Below are positions 55,048 to 64,000 of a stretch of 64,000 nucleotides of DNA, one piece after another; the stretch's first letter is position 1; every line of letters starts with the position of its first letter. Origin of the DNA: Fragilariopsis cylindrus CCMP1102 (lineage: Eukaryota > Bacillariophyta > Bacillariophyceae > Bacillariales > Bacillariaceae); assembly GCA_900095095.1 (NCBI GenBank), contig FMBT01000321.1, positions 310,001 through 374,000 of the forward strand, given 5' to 3'. The notes under the pieces are model-generated. The model saw only the letters and a list, made by a program, of their open reading frames with translations. It did not search any database and was not told the DNA's origin. The position numbers were made by a program, and so were the translations under genes.

Positions 55048-56175
55048 CTTGTTGCTATTAGTATTATTATTATTATTATTATTACTATTATTATATCTTA
55101 GTTTATTATTGTATGGGTTTTACTTCGTTATGTTAGGCGTTATTGTAGGTTTGATGATTAGACGGAAAGAGATGAGCATAAATATAGATCGTATTGCAAC
55201 TGCAGGATGTACTAGTACAACGGCGTATATGATGCTAGCAGTATCAAAAAGGTTGAGCAGTGTTTGGCTATCAATGTTATTTTGTTTGAGCGGAACGAAG
55301 ATGATCTGACGAATTGTGATTTAGTATGGCCTACAATGTACAATGGATGGAACATCCGTCACTGACTGCTACAAAGAATAACACAACTACTTTCGTGCCA
55401 ACAGAATCAATCGATCGCTTCCTTTCATATACCTTGAAGATCAACGAATTCCGTATAATTAATTATTTGAAGTGCTTCCTAATTCTCAATTCGATCAGGA
55501 ATTAATCACATCAAGTGAACGTGAACTTATCTTTAGTCCCAAAAAAAAAGCGGACCACCGACGAAAAAAAATGACCAAACAGCAGGCGTAAATTCCGAAG
55601 TTCTGGCTGCATCAACAAATTCGGAAAATTCTAAAAACAAATTCTGAAAAAATCGACGAAGTTGTAAGACCTGAAAAATAGTTGTTAAATAAAATACATA
55701 AATGGTAGCATTACAAAAACAAAATACTTATCATTGCATTAAAGAATTAATGCATCTAACTTACAGTATGAGCGATGAAAGATAAAATTCTAAAAATGAA
55801 AGGATATCAAGTACCGGTACTTTAGTTAGTACGTGCCCCAGAAAGAATACGTTGTTTTGTGCTGTCAACCGTGTCTCATTGTTCTTCGCTTTGATTTTGA
55901 ATTTTTTTGAGTGATTCCAACATTTTTGACTTGACTCATTCGAATCAAAATCATTTTCACTCTCAATATCTTTTCTCTCTTCACAACATGATCATCTGAA
56001 TGAATGAATCAATATCAATTACCGGTAATCTCTACCGTACATTTCGCCGATTGCCGATAAAACTTTTTGTCAACATACCCCCCCCCCCCCCCGGCACAGC
56101 CAAGAGCAATCACCCATGCATAAGGATCAATTAATTAACGAAAGATTAGCGTAACCACATACATATTATTGATCC
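55048..56175. other. Divergent intergenic region with a C15 run
   Basis: Promoters of two divergent genes are expected here. (ATT)n lies at about 55058-55095 and a C15 homopolymer at 56078-56092, 83 bases before the next ATG. No gene is seen. Confidence 0.55.
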
Positions 56176-58748
56176 ATGTCGTTCCGTCTCCTCGGCACGA
56201 CGACGGCAAGGTTGCTACGTAGTAGCACTGCAAGTGCTACTAGCACATCTGCTTCACCAAGCGCCGTTTCTTCTTCTTCCTCCTCCTCCTCCTCCTCTTC
56301 TTCTTCTTCTTCTTCTTCGACAACGGCAGCAGCAGCAGCAGCAGCATTGGCAGTTGGTAGTAGCAATAGTGTAGGATGCAGCAGCAGCGTATTAGCTGGT
56401 GATCAAGCACGCAGTAGAGGAGAAATAGGAATAGGAATAGGATCCATCGCGGCGACGTTGCTACTCCTAGGTGCTGCATCTTCTTCTTCATCGTTGAATT
56501 TGTTATCGTCATCGCAGTCGTCTTCGGCGGGCGAGGATGAGGAAAGAAAAGATTACAATGAAGTAGAAACAAAAAGAGCAAACAAACTACTAGGGAAACA
56601 GCAACAACAAAGTTTTCATTCTGATTCGCATAACTATGTTTTCTTTCCTCATCTATCCCTATTGAAAAATTGGATGCACAACATGACATCATATGTCGAC
56701 GCATCTACAACTTTGTGCGAAGCGCCAACTAAAAGTAATAACATCAACGACGGCGATGAACGGCGTGATCAGCAACAACAACGCAATAACAGTAATAATA
56801 ATAATAAGATTAATACTATTCGAAATAAGAATCGACGTCGGATGACGAATGTTGGACGGTTTTCTTTAGTTAGTGAAACTGCACGTAATCCATCTGTTCC
56901 TGTTTTAGTATTAGCCATGACGGGCAAACCATTGAAGTCAGAGGACTTTCGTCGTTTGTATCAACAAAAAAAAGTATCCGAAAAACATCCAAGATTTGCA
57001 GCACGATTAGATTCCACAAAAACACATTTCGTCTTTGATAATAATAGTAATAATGACGACAACGGCGACGATGATGATCGCGAAACGAACGATAACAATG
57101 AGATTGTATATTATGGTGGTAGAAGAGCGTCAGTTGTAAAGAAGGACAATGTCCGTGAACTTTTATTTCCAGCAATACCCATTGCAGAATTGAAAGATAG
57201 GATTAACGATGCAGCATTATACGAACCCCTCGATTTGAATATACGGCTATGGGAAGCGTGGACGGCAACAGGAGGATCTATTGGACAATCAGGTGCTATA
57301 ACATCACAACAAAAAGGAGAAGGAAAACCGCATGACGAGAATGATGTTGAATCATTGTTATTATTTCGTGCTCATCATTGTATGGCGGACGGGGTATCAC
57401 TTGGAGCACTATTTGGTGACCTTATGGATGAAGGACCAGAATTTCAAGAAAAAATTAAACGACAGATCAAAATTTTCAAACAAAAGAAGAAAAAGACGCC
57501 ATGGTGGAAAAGACTATTATTTGGATTGTATTATTGGATTTGGGGTACAATCCAAGCTTTGATGTATCAAGTATATTTGTTTAGTATATCTTGGTATGAG
57601 GGATGGATGTCTCCACACGACGATCCGTGGGTGGTATTACAAACAATTTATGACGAAAAACAACAACAAAAACGATCGCAGCAACAACAACAACAACAGC
57701 AACAGCATCCACCACGAAGTTTGTCATGGGCGACAGTAGCACCCGTTGATGAAGTTAAAAAAGTAGCCGACTTTTATTCTCGACAGCAGCAGCAGGATAA
57801 CGGCGGCAGCAAAAAAAAGTCCTCTCGAATAACTATCAACGATGTATTTTGTAGTTGCGTTAGCGCCGCTATCATTAAACAACTAAAATATCATCGATCA
57901 GTAAATCCCGAGTTGGCATCATCATCGTCGAACTCTAACTCGAAGAAACAACTGTCGTTACCGTATATGAATTTAATCATGCCGGTACATCTTCAGGGTG
58001 GGATCTTACTCCCAGGTAAGTAGAACGAATTGTTGTAGACTCTGATAATGGAATGAAAATAAAGTAATCTGAATTTGCAATTCACAAACAACGTACACCT
58101 AACACAAACAATATCTATATTACCTCTACTCCTCTAGGTCAAAGTATGGGAAATAAAATCGGTGCAATGGTATCACGAATACCAGGAGAAAATCTTGGAC
58201 ATGACGATGATGTCAATGATAATGAACATAATGATCCCGCAATATTAGCACAAGAACGATTGATTCAAGTCCATCGGGTATTAAATGAACGCAAACAAAC
58301 CCCTGCCGCTGTTCTTTCATACTTGGCAGCTGGTATAATGGGACGCATATCACCATCATCGGCATCGGCATCAGCATCAGCTTCTGGTAACAATAATGTT
58401 GATGATGATACAAGTAGTAGTAGTACATATTCTGTTGGTTCCTCGTCGTCGTCATGGACGCCCTGGTTATTCCGAAAGGCCCATGCCAATGCCAGTGTCG
58501 TGGTCACGAATGTACGTGGACCAGAATCCTGTGTGCATTTAGAGGGACGATCAATACGTGCCTTTTTAGGATTTTTACCATTACCTGCCGGTGTACCAAT
58601 TGGATTGGTGGTGGGTTCGTACAATAATGAAATCACATTAACGGTAACAGCGGAAGAATATGCCGTCCCCGATGCCGATAAATTTTTAGGTTGGGTCCAA
58701 GAGGAATATGAACTATTAAAACGACGTAGTAGTAGTAGCAGTGTCTAG
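56176..58748 (+). CDS. Wax ester synthase/DGAT-type (WSD) acyltransferase, two exons
   Basis: Exon 1 is 56176-58015 and exon 2 58138-58748; the GT-AG intron of 122 bases joins G to GT in phase (LPG / QSMGNKIG). The product has 816 residues. The N-terminus is Ser/Ala-rich and may target a membrane or plastid. The catalytic H400-H-C-M-A-D405-G406 fits the HHxxxDG motif that transfers acyl groups to fatty alcohols or diacylglycerol. A hydrophobic stretch near 450-475 (WWKRLLFGLYYWIWGTIQAL) may anchor it to the ER or a lipid droplet. The C-terminal domain has ASVVVTNVRGPESCVHLEG and FLPLPAGVPIGLVVGSYNNE, typical of WSD proteins. Poly-Q, -S and -N insertions enlarge it beyond the usual 450-500 residues. 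The true substrate, wax ester or triacylglycerol, cannot be told. Confidence 0.87.
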
Positions 58749-59047
58749 AAAGTTATAATATACAATAGTAGTTTAATATGTGATCTAATAATATTATCAA
58801 GTCAAAAATTAATTATCATCTAAAATAATATACTGCAAAATAATTCTTTCCGTTTCATTCATTCCACCCTGATATTTGGTATAATATCATGCAGTATTAT
58901 GCCGTACCATACCATACCGTACCGTACGCACGGCATGGTATGTGGGGGACTGACTGTATAGTCTTACTTCTATATATAATTGTTTCTTTTTTTTTCAATC
59001 GCTTAGATCGCCTCGTTCGGTCGGTCGGTCGCTTTTTTTTTAATTCA

Positions 59048-60256
59048 TCATCGTGTGGCTTCAATCAGAAACATAACACCCATAATTCGTAATCCATTTA
59101 CTACTAATAATTGAAATTTATCACGTGGAACTTTGGTCGCTAATAGACCACCCAGATGTCCACCTAGCATTAATGCTGGTAATAAATACAGAGAAGCCTG
59201 ACAACGTTCGAAGGTAATGATCCCTTCATAGTATTGAGAAATAATCACTGGTACATTAACTACAAAAAATAATAATTGCATATTCGCTCTAAAAATTTCA
59301 GGTTGTTTTTGCCATCCAGCTTCTTTGGCATAAATTAAAAATGCTGGCCCACCTGTACCAAATGCACCCATTAATGCACCACCCACAAATCCAGCTACTA
59401 TAGCTGTTGGATTACGTGTCATATTATGTTTACTATTTTTACTGCTTGTTATTGTCGTCGTCGTTTTCGTCGTCGTTTTCGTTGTTGCATGATGATTAGA
59501 ATTAAGATTTGGTACGGCGAGACTATTATTATTATTATTATTATTATGTGTATTATACCGATGTGTCAACGGTGATAATTGTGATTCTGCACATGGTATA
59601 TTAGCAGAAATCGGTGAAGAGGGTTGAGTAGAATCATCTTTTTTCTCTTCAATGTTGTCATCACCGTTTTCAATATCTAATATTGACTCTAATTCTATGT
59701 CACTTGTTTTTCGTTTAATTTGGTTTTTGTAGTTATTTCTATTGTTTATTACACCAGCAGCAGCTGTTGCTTCTTGGCCTATTATATCGCTGCGATCATT
59801 ATGGCTATGGTTACTGCTTTTCATTTTCATTTTGCTGCTCTCATTTCTATTTTGGTCATCGTTGTCATCATCATTATCATTTTTACTTTTTATCATCGTA
59901 TAAACAATTAAAAATATACCTAACACGCAATCAATGGCATTGGACGACCAGGATGTGACAATCCATAATCCAAATAGTATACCAAATGGTGCAGTCATAA
60001 GTAATGGTTGTAATTCCGAGGGTGTACATGATTTATAGATGTGACATACTATAAATAAATTTAATGCGAGATGCATGGGTTGTAAGACACCCACCGCATC
60101 TTGTATAGAGGTAAATAAGGGAAAAAAGGACATCCAAACTAACGAACAACCAAATCCTAATATACCTTCCACAATGGATCCAATAAATACTGCCATACTG
60201 GCAATAATTAAATGATCCATTGTTCCACTACCATCATCGCCATCACCATCGCTCAT
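59048..60256 (-). CDS. TauE/SafE-family (TSUP) membrane transporter
   Basis: A single-exon protein of 402 residues. It has two hydrophobic halves, each starting with a Gly-rich helix: FIGSIVEGILGFGCSLVWMS near 20-40 and AGFVGGALMGAFGTGGPAFL near 275-300. That is the internal duplication of the TSUP family. Between them is a long polar insertion (about 130-265) rich in N, D and T, probably on one side of the membrane. Relatives move sulfite, sulfoacetate or other organic and inorganic anions; the substrate here is unknown. The convergent WSD gene ends 299 bases away. Confidence 0.85.
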   Translation of the reverse strand: MSDGDGDDGSGTMDHLIIASMAVFIGSIVEGILGFGCSLVWMSFFPLFTSIQDAVGVLQPMHLALNLFIVCHIYKSCTPSELQPLLMTAPFGILFGLWIVTSWSSNAIDCVLGIFLIVYTMIKSKNDNDDDNDDQNRNESSKMKMKSSNHSHNDRSDIIGQEATAAAGVINNRNNYKNQIKRKTSDIELESILDIENGDDNIEEKKDDSTQPSSPISANIPCAESQLSPLTHRYNTHNNNNNNNSLAVPNLNSNHHATTKTTTKTTTTITSSKNSKHNMTRNPTAIVAGFVGGALMGAFGTGGPAFLIYAKEAGWQKQPEIFRANMQLLFFVVNVPVIISQYYEGIITFERCQASLYLLPALMLGGHLGGLLATKVPRDKFQLLVVNGLRIMGVMFLIEATR

Positions 60257-61546
60257 CTTTGTGTTGTGTTGTGCTTACTGTATATTGGTTTTGATTTTGG
60301 TCTTGACTTTTGCTCTTGCTCTTGCTCTTGTCTATTCTATTTTGATGTCTTCGTTGGATGGATCTCTTCTTCTGTTCTTTGTCGATTCTGCTTGTCGATC
60401 TTTTCTTCCCTCTTCTTTTTCTTTGTCGCTACCGGGAATGTGTACGGTATTACAACTAATGTGCTGTAGTTTTGCCTTTCCCTGTGAGAACGAGCCCTGC
60501 CGATGACCTTGCTTGCTGTTTTTTTTTGGAAGAATTTATTTTGAGGAACCCGAAGGTAAAAGGAGCCTCGTGAACAATTCATTTCTACTAGTAGTAATAC
60601 TGTACACGCGACAGTACGCGCGACACGCCACCACAACACTAGTTACCGGTAGTGAAACTGAAACTCCGAAACCAGTCGGACGAACGCCAAAAAAAACTTC
60701 GTTTCACGAATACACAATAAGACTGAAATTACCCTTCTAAAGCAGGCAGGTCGTAAGAAAAATGATATTACGGTATGTATTTGCAACAACAAGCTTCTCT
60801 CTTCTTGTCGTAAATCTTTCTTTTGGTAGTACCGTAGTAGCAGCAGCTAGCAGCTCTAATGACTATTCTATCCAGTAAAGATTGGATTAAGTATAGATAG
60901 ATAGATAATAAACAGTTCCAAGCTAGTTGGATTCAATTAGTTGCACATCAAGTCAAGTCAAATTAAATTCTCTTGACGGCGCAACGCAAATTGGTACACA
61001 AAACAACAACAACAAATATCGAGAGGACTTCAACTTTCTTCTTTCATTATAGATTGGAATTTGCCTAGGTATGATTCAGCATCAACTACTAGGCTACAAC
61101 TTTTATGCAGGAACTAGAATACGTAGGAACCGTTTAAATCGTACGAGTATCCAGCCGACTATCAACTTCTCCGAAAGAAGACCCGTGTGTTAATCAGTAT
61201 TTTGTTCTATCCACACATAAGACAGTAAATTGGATTGCGCAAAAATCAATTCTTCGTGAGAGAGAAGTAAAAAAGTGAAACGCTTGCCGGGGACAATTTT
61301 AATTAATTCAAACGAAGACTATAAGTTATTATGCTCTCGTTGGAACGTAACTATTCAAATACTACTATAACAATTGACAACTAAATTACTTTTACTATTG
61401 TGTATTTCATTATCCTGTGTGAGTGATTAACGAGAGAAATCTGGAACAACTCACCACTTGAAAATGCATAACTCACGTACGAACATATCGTATCGTATGA
61501 ATATTTCTGCAGTACGTACGGTATCGATCCCCTCTGCGACTTGTAT
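60257..61546. other. Intergenic, nothing recognised
   Basis: CTCTTG-type repeats near 60300-60335 lie next to the transporter start. The rest is AT-rich with no gene I can support. Confidence 0.5.
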
Positions 61547-62587
61547 CTATCTAGCTAGAGTTTCGCAGCAATCCTCCCATTCCTTCAACTCTCGTGGCGA
61601 AGGACGTCGACCAAGAACAAACTCGTACTGTTCGGCTTTCGTCTTTGCAAACTCGTTTTTTTTGTCTTTACAGAACTTCTTGTGAAGCGGCCAGTCTTTA
61701 CGTTGATGATCCTTGCAACAATAGTACACCATCTTGCAACCCGCGCATTTTAAGAGACACTGTGAGGAACGAGTCTTGTCCTGCACAACGTGACAATAAT
61801 GACAGGATTCCACTTTCTTCGTCGTGCCACCCAACTTCGTAAAAGCAGCCGTTTTCTTCCCAAACGCAAGTCCGAGTACTTCTAGATTTGCCGAACGGTT
61901 ATTGGTCAATGCTGTTGCACCAGCATTTTTGACACCGACAGGTTTGATGAGAAGAATTTTGTAACCAGCAATTCCATACAAGCGTGTTGGTTCAAGCGTT
62001 CTAGTACACTTCTTGAAAGTATCTTCAATAGAATCATCCGGCGATACTACAATGCACGCAAGACCTTGAACTTCTACCGTAGAGCAATGGCGCAATGGAT
62101 GCCCATCCAGGTGCCGTGTGTACAAAAAGTTAAACATCCTTTTTACGTGACGTACCATCGAACGATGGATACCTTCCATTAGCAGTTCGTGACCACGAAC
62201 TTCAGTAAACCCACATGTGTAAGCGAAGTATTTTCCTTTATCTCCGCATAAAGTTATTTTAATCCCACTCATCCCAGGAAGCTGGCCTCGAATCATTTGT
62301 CCGTAAGATGCGGGATATGGACGTACTTTCAAGTGAGTGTTCAGTTGCGTTGCCATCTTCTTTCGAGCCGCTACCCCATTGTTTTTGATATCATCTAACG
62401 TTACGAAATTTTTAGTGACACCGACTGCCTCAAAAAAAGGCTTATTCTCCACGTAAAATTCGTGCATTTGTTCCAAAGAACACGCTAAAAGAGCATCTTT
62501 CAACGCATCCTGATGCCGATGAGGATTAAGACGTGCCACGTAAAATTCGTGCATTTGTTCTAAAGAACACTGATGAGGATTTACCAT
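61547..62587 (-). CDS. MYND zinc-finger protein
   Basis: A single-exon protein of 346 residues. The C-terminal MYND finger has all eight metal ligands: C262, C265, C281, C284, C290, H294, H302 and C306. The upstream 200 residues are ordered but unrecognised (GQLPGMSGIKITLCGDKGKY; FLYTRHLDGHPLRHC). MYND fingers bind proline-rich peptides and often act in chromatin or signalling complexes; the role here is unknown. The N-terminus carries a duplication: SLEQMHEFYV occurs at residues 8-17 and 37-46, matching an 87-base tandem repeat in the DNA. Composition is more even and less repeat-filled than in its neighbours. Confidence 0.82.
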   Translation of the reverse strand: MVNPHQCSLEQMHEFYVARLNPHRHQDALKDALLACSLEQMHEFYVENKPFFEAVGVTKNFVTLDDIKNNGVAARKKMATQLNTHLKVRPYPASYGQMIRGQLPGMSGIKITLCGDKGKYFAYTCGFTEVRGHELLMEGIHRSMVRHVKRMFNFLYTRHLDGHPLRHCSTVEVQGLACIVVSPDDSIEDTFKKCTRTLEPTRLYGIAGYKILLIKPVGVKNAGATALTNNRSANLEVLGLAFGKKTAAFTKLGGTTKKVESCHYCHVVQDKTRSSQCLLKCAGCKMVYYCCKDHQRKDWPLHKKFCKDKKNEFAKTKAEQYEFVLGRRPSPRELKEWEDCCETLAR

Positions 62588-63639
62588 TGTATCCTGTATA
62601 ATTAGTTGACGATGAGAACCACAACCACAACAAACAATAATTTTATGAGAAAAAGAGAAATAATACTCAAATAATGAAATAAATAATACCGTACAAAACT
62701 CTTGATACCGACGTTTTTCCGCGGAAAAAATGAAATTAATAACAGTAATTCCTGCTCTTGGAATCTAAAAGCTCTTGCTTGAAGTTCTCTCCGCTATCTA
62801 TTTATTTATTTACTTACTGAACTACGACTTGTATCAGTATGCAGTTTTTGACGTGTTCGCGAAAATCTCAACTTCAAATTGAAAGCTGTTATTGTTCAAA
62901 AAATTAACAAAATTTCGTTGGAAAAGGTAGGTTTTCTCGTTGCACCCTCCTTCCCATAATATATTATTAGATTATCATGTGTATTGTTGTGTTTGCATTG
63001 CTCCCCATAATATAGGTAGGATCCAGTTGTTGAATCACCCATTCCTCCCCGTATATATAGATCCATAGGATCCATTTGTTGAATATCTCATTCATTGATT
63101 CACCCTTCCTTTTGTTGATTCACCCATTCCTCCCCATAATAGATTAGATTATCATGTATATTGTTGTGTTTGTATACTAATTATTAATCCAACTCCCAGT
63201 ACCACGCCTGGAATTATTCATCTTCCTTCCAGATCTGATCAAATTCATCATCAATTCCACCTGTAAAATATTCATAATTAGGATGATTGACACTACCTTC
63301 TTGGACAAATAGTTCATATATTATATCATCTGAGAGTAGTTTTTGTGGATTGTATTTATGTTCTGGTAGTAGTTCTCCATCTCTTTTGAATTCTGTCATC
63401 ACATCCGGTGTGTCATATCTAAGACTATCAAATCCTCCTACCTCATTCAAACTTTCTATCACTTCAACACCACATGGTTCTTAAATTAGTTCTGTAGATT
63501 CCTCCCCATTTCTATAAACTGGAACAACTACCTTTCATACACCACAATGAAGAGCTTGAGATGCAGTTGCAAACCCATCCCCACCCTTCCATTCAATCAC
63601 TGCATTTACCATTTGATGATGATGAACATGCAAATTAGC
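62588..63639. other. Intergenic with an unrecognised 82-codon frame
   Basis: An open frame at 63214-63462 on the minus strand (SLNEVGGFDSLRYDTPDVMT) is unlike its AT-rich surroundings but matches nothing I know. It may belong with the transposase fragment to its right. Near-duplicate stretches with CACCCATTCCTCCCCATAAT recur at 62.95-63.15 kb. Confidence 0.4.
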
Positions 63640-64000
63640 AATCTTTGCTCAATCAAAAACTGATCCTTTGAAGAATAACTTTGAATGATTCACCACCTTT
63701 CATCCAGTTATTATCATTCAGGACAAATTCTGACATTGCAAATACCATAAACTTATCAATATGACTTTTATGATGAACTTTATGATCCACAGGGGAGCAA
63801 CCAAAGGTAGGAACTAATTTCAGAAATCTCCTTCTTTCTTACAAGACAAAAGAACCACTTTTCATCAGACTGAAGGGTGACAAACTGAACCTTATCTACC
63901 ACCATCTTACCTCCATGCCATAGAATATGAAACATACGGGCCCATTTGTATCGTCTCATTTGGTGCTGTGCATTAAGCATTGGCCGCATACGGGTAGTTT
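63640..64000 (-). mobile_element. Tc1/mariner-like transposase fragment
   Basis: The minus strand carries LQSDEKWFFCLVRKK near 63830-63870, a DE-K-W-F motif of mariner-family transposases. Further on, in another frame, HHKSHIDKFMVFAMSE (about 63720-63770) is the usual following block. The coding frame changes between them and more N-terminal parts would lie beyond the window edge, so the copy is decayed. No terminal inverted repeat was seen. It is a plain DNA transposon relic. Confidence 0.65.

Noticed and set aside
56166-56704. Minus-strand frames opposite the WSD N-terminus
   Set aside because: They reflect the poly-Ser and poly-Ala codons read backwards (poly-Glu and poly-Lys); the plus strand carries the real gene.
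1-64000. tRNA or rRNA genes
   Set aside because: I looked for the usual T-arm and B-box wording (GGTTCRANNCC) and for rRNA core sequences and saw no convincing case; short structured RNAs could have been missed.

Overview
The window looks like nuclear DNA from a diatom or a close stramenopile relative. The signs are AT-rich DNA, short GT-AG introns of about 120-240 bases, and a DUF285 (BspA-like) surface protein with PSxxPS repeats. Others are a secreted FAS1 protein with Cys-rich repeats, a DUF6824 domain, and proteins swollen by runs of N, D, S, Q and T. Genes sit on both strands with no operon logic. I cannot name the species.

Layout. 1-8.8 kb: a repeat-rich edge, a membrane-anchored sulfatase, a small protein with a degenerate lipoyl-like domain, then about 3.3 kb without a clear gene that ends in a GC-rich tandem array of CGACGTCG palindromes. 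8.8-15.2 kb: an adhesin-like DUF285/PSxxPS gene with a disrupted frame, two relics of the same family, and a copia fossil. 16.5-23 kb: a PSMD5-like proteasome chaperone, an unknown gene split over four frames, and a CRAL-TRIO protein with an in-frame stop. 23-31.3 kb: a second copia fossil, an orphan GPI-type exon, a sulfotransferase-like protein, a hAT-like MITE, an unknown protein and a fucosyltransferase-like protein. 32.6-35.8 kb: a five-exon secreted protein with six Cys-rich repeats and a FAS1 domain. 37-41.5 kb: an SDR reductase, a lipoate ligase-like protein and an unknown protein. 42.9-48.2 kb: two neighbouring putative nuclear regulators, one SANT/Myb-like and one DUF6824. 48.2-52.5 kb: repeat-rich DNA with a tandem array, an inverted copy of the left-edge repeat. 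52.5-64 kb: two unknown proteins, a wax ester synthase/DGAT-like protein, a TauE/SafE transporter, a MYND protein and a mariner transposase fragment.

Themes. Several genes point to the cell surface and the secretory route: the sulfatase, sulfotransferase, fucosyltransferase, DUF285 adhesin, FAS1 protein and GPI-type exon. The first three could act on sulfated, fucose-containing polysaccharides, which diatoms are known to secrete, but a shared pathway is inference.

Caution on data quality. At least six otherwise sensible host genes change reading frame. Nearly every break fits a lost base, and most fit a base missing from a short homopolymer. Undercalled homopolymers in the assembly are the simplest explanation. 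Gene models here should be read as approximate, especially at 8839-12694, 19351-20631, 38958-40318, 42947-46181 and 46436-48212.
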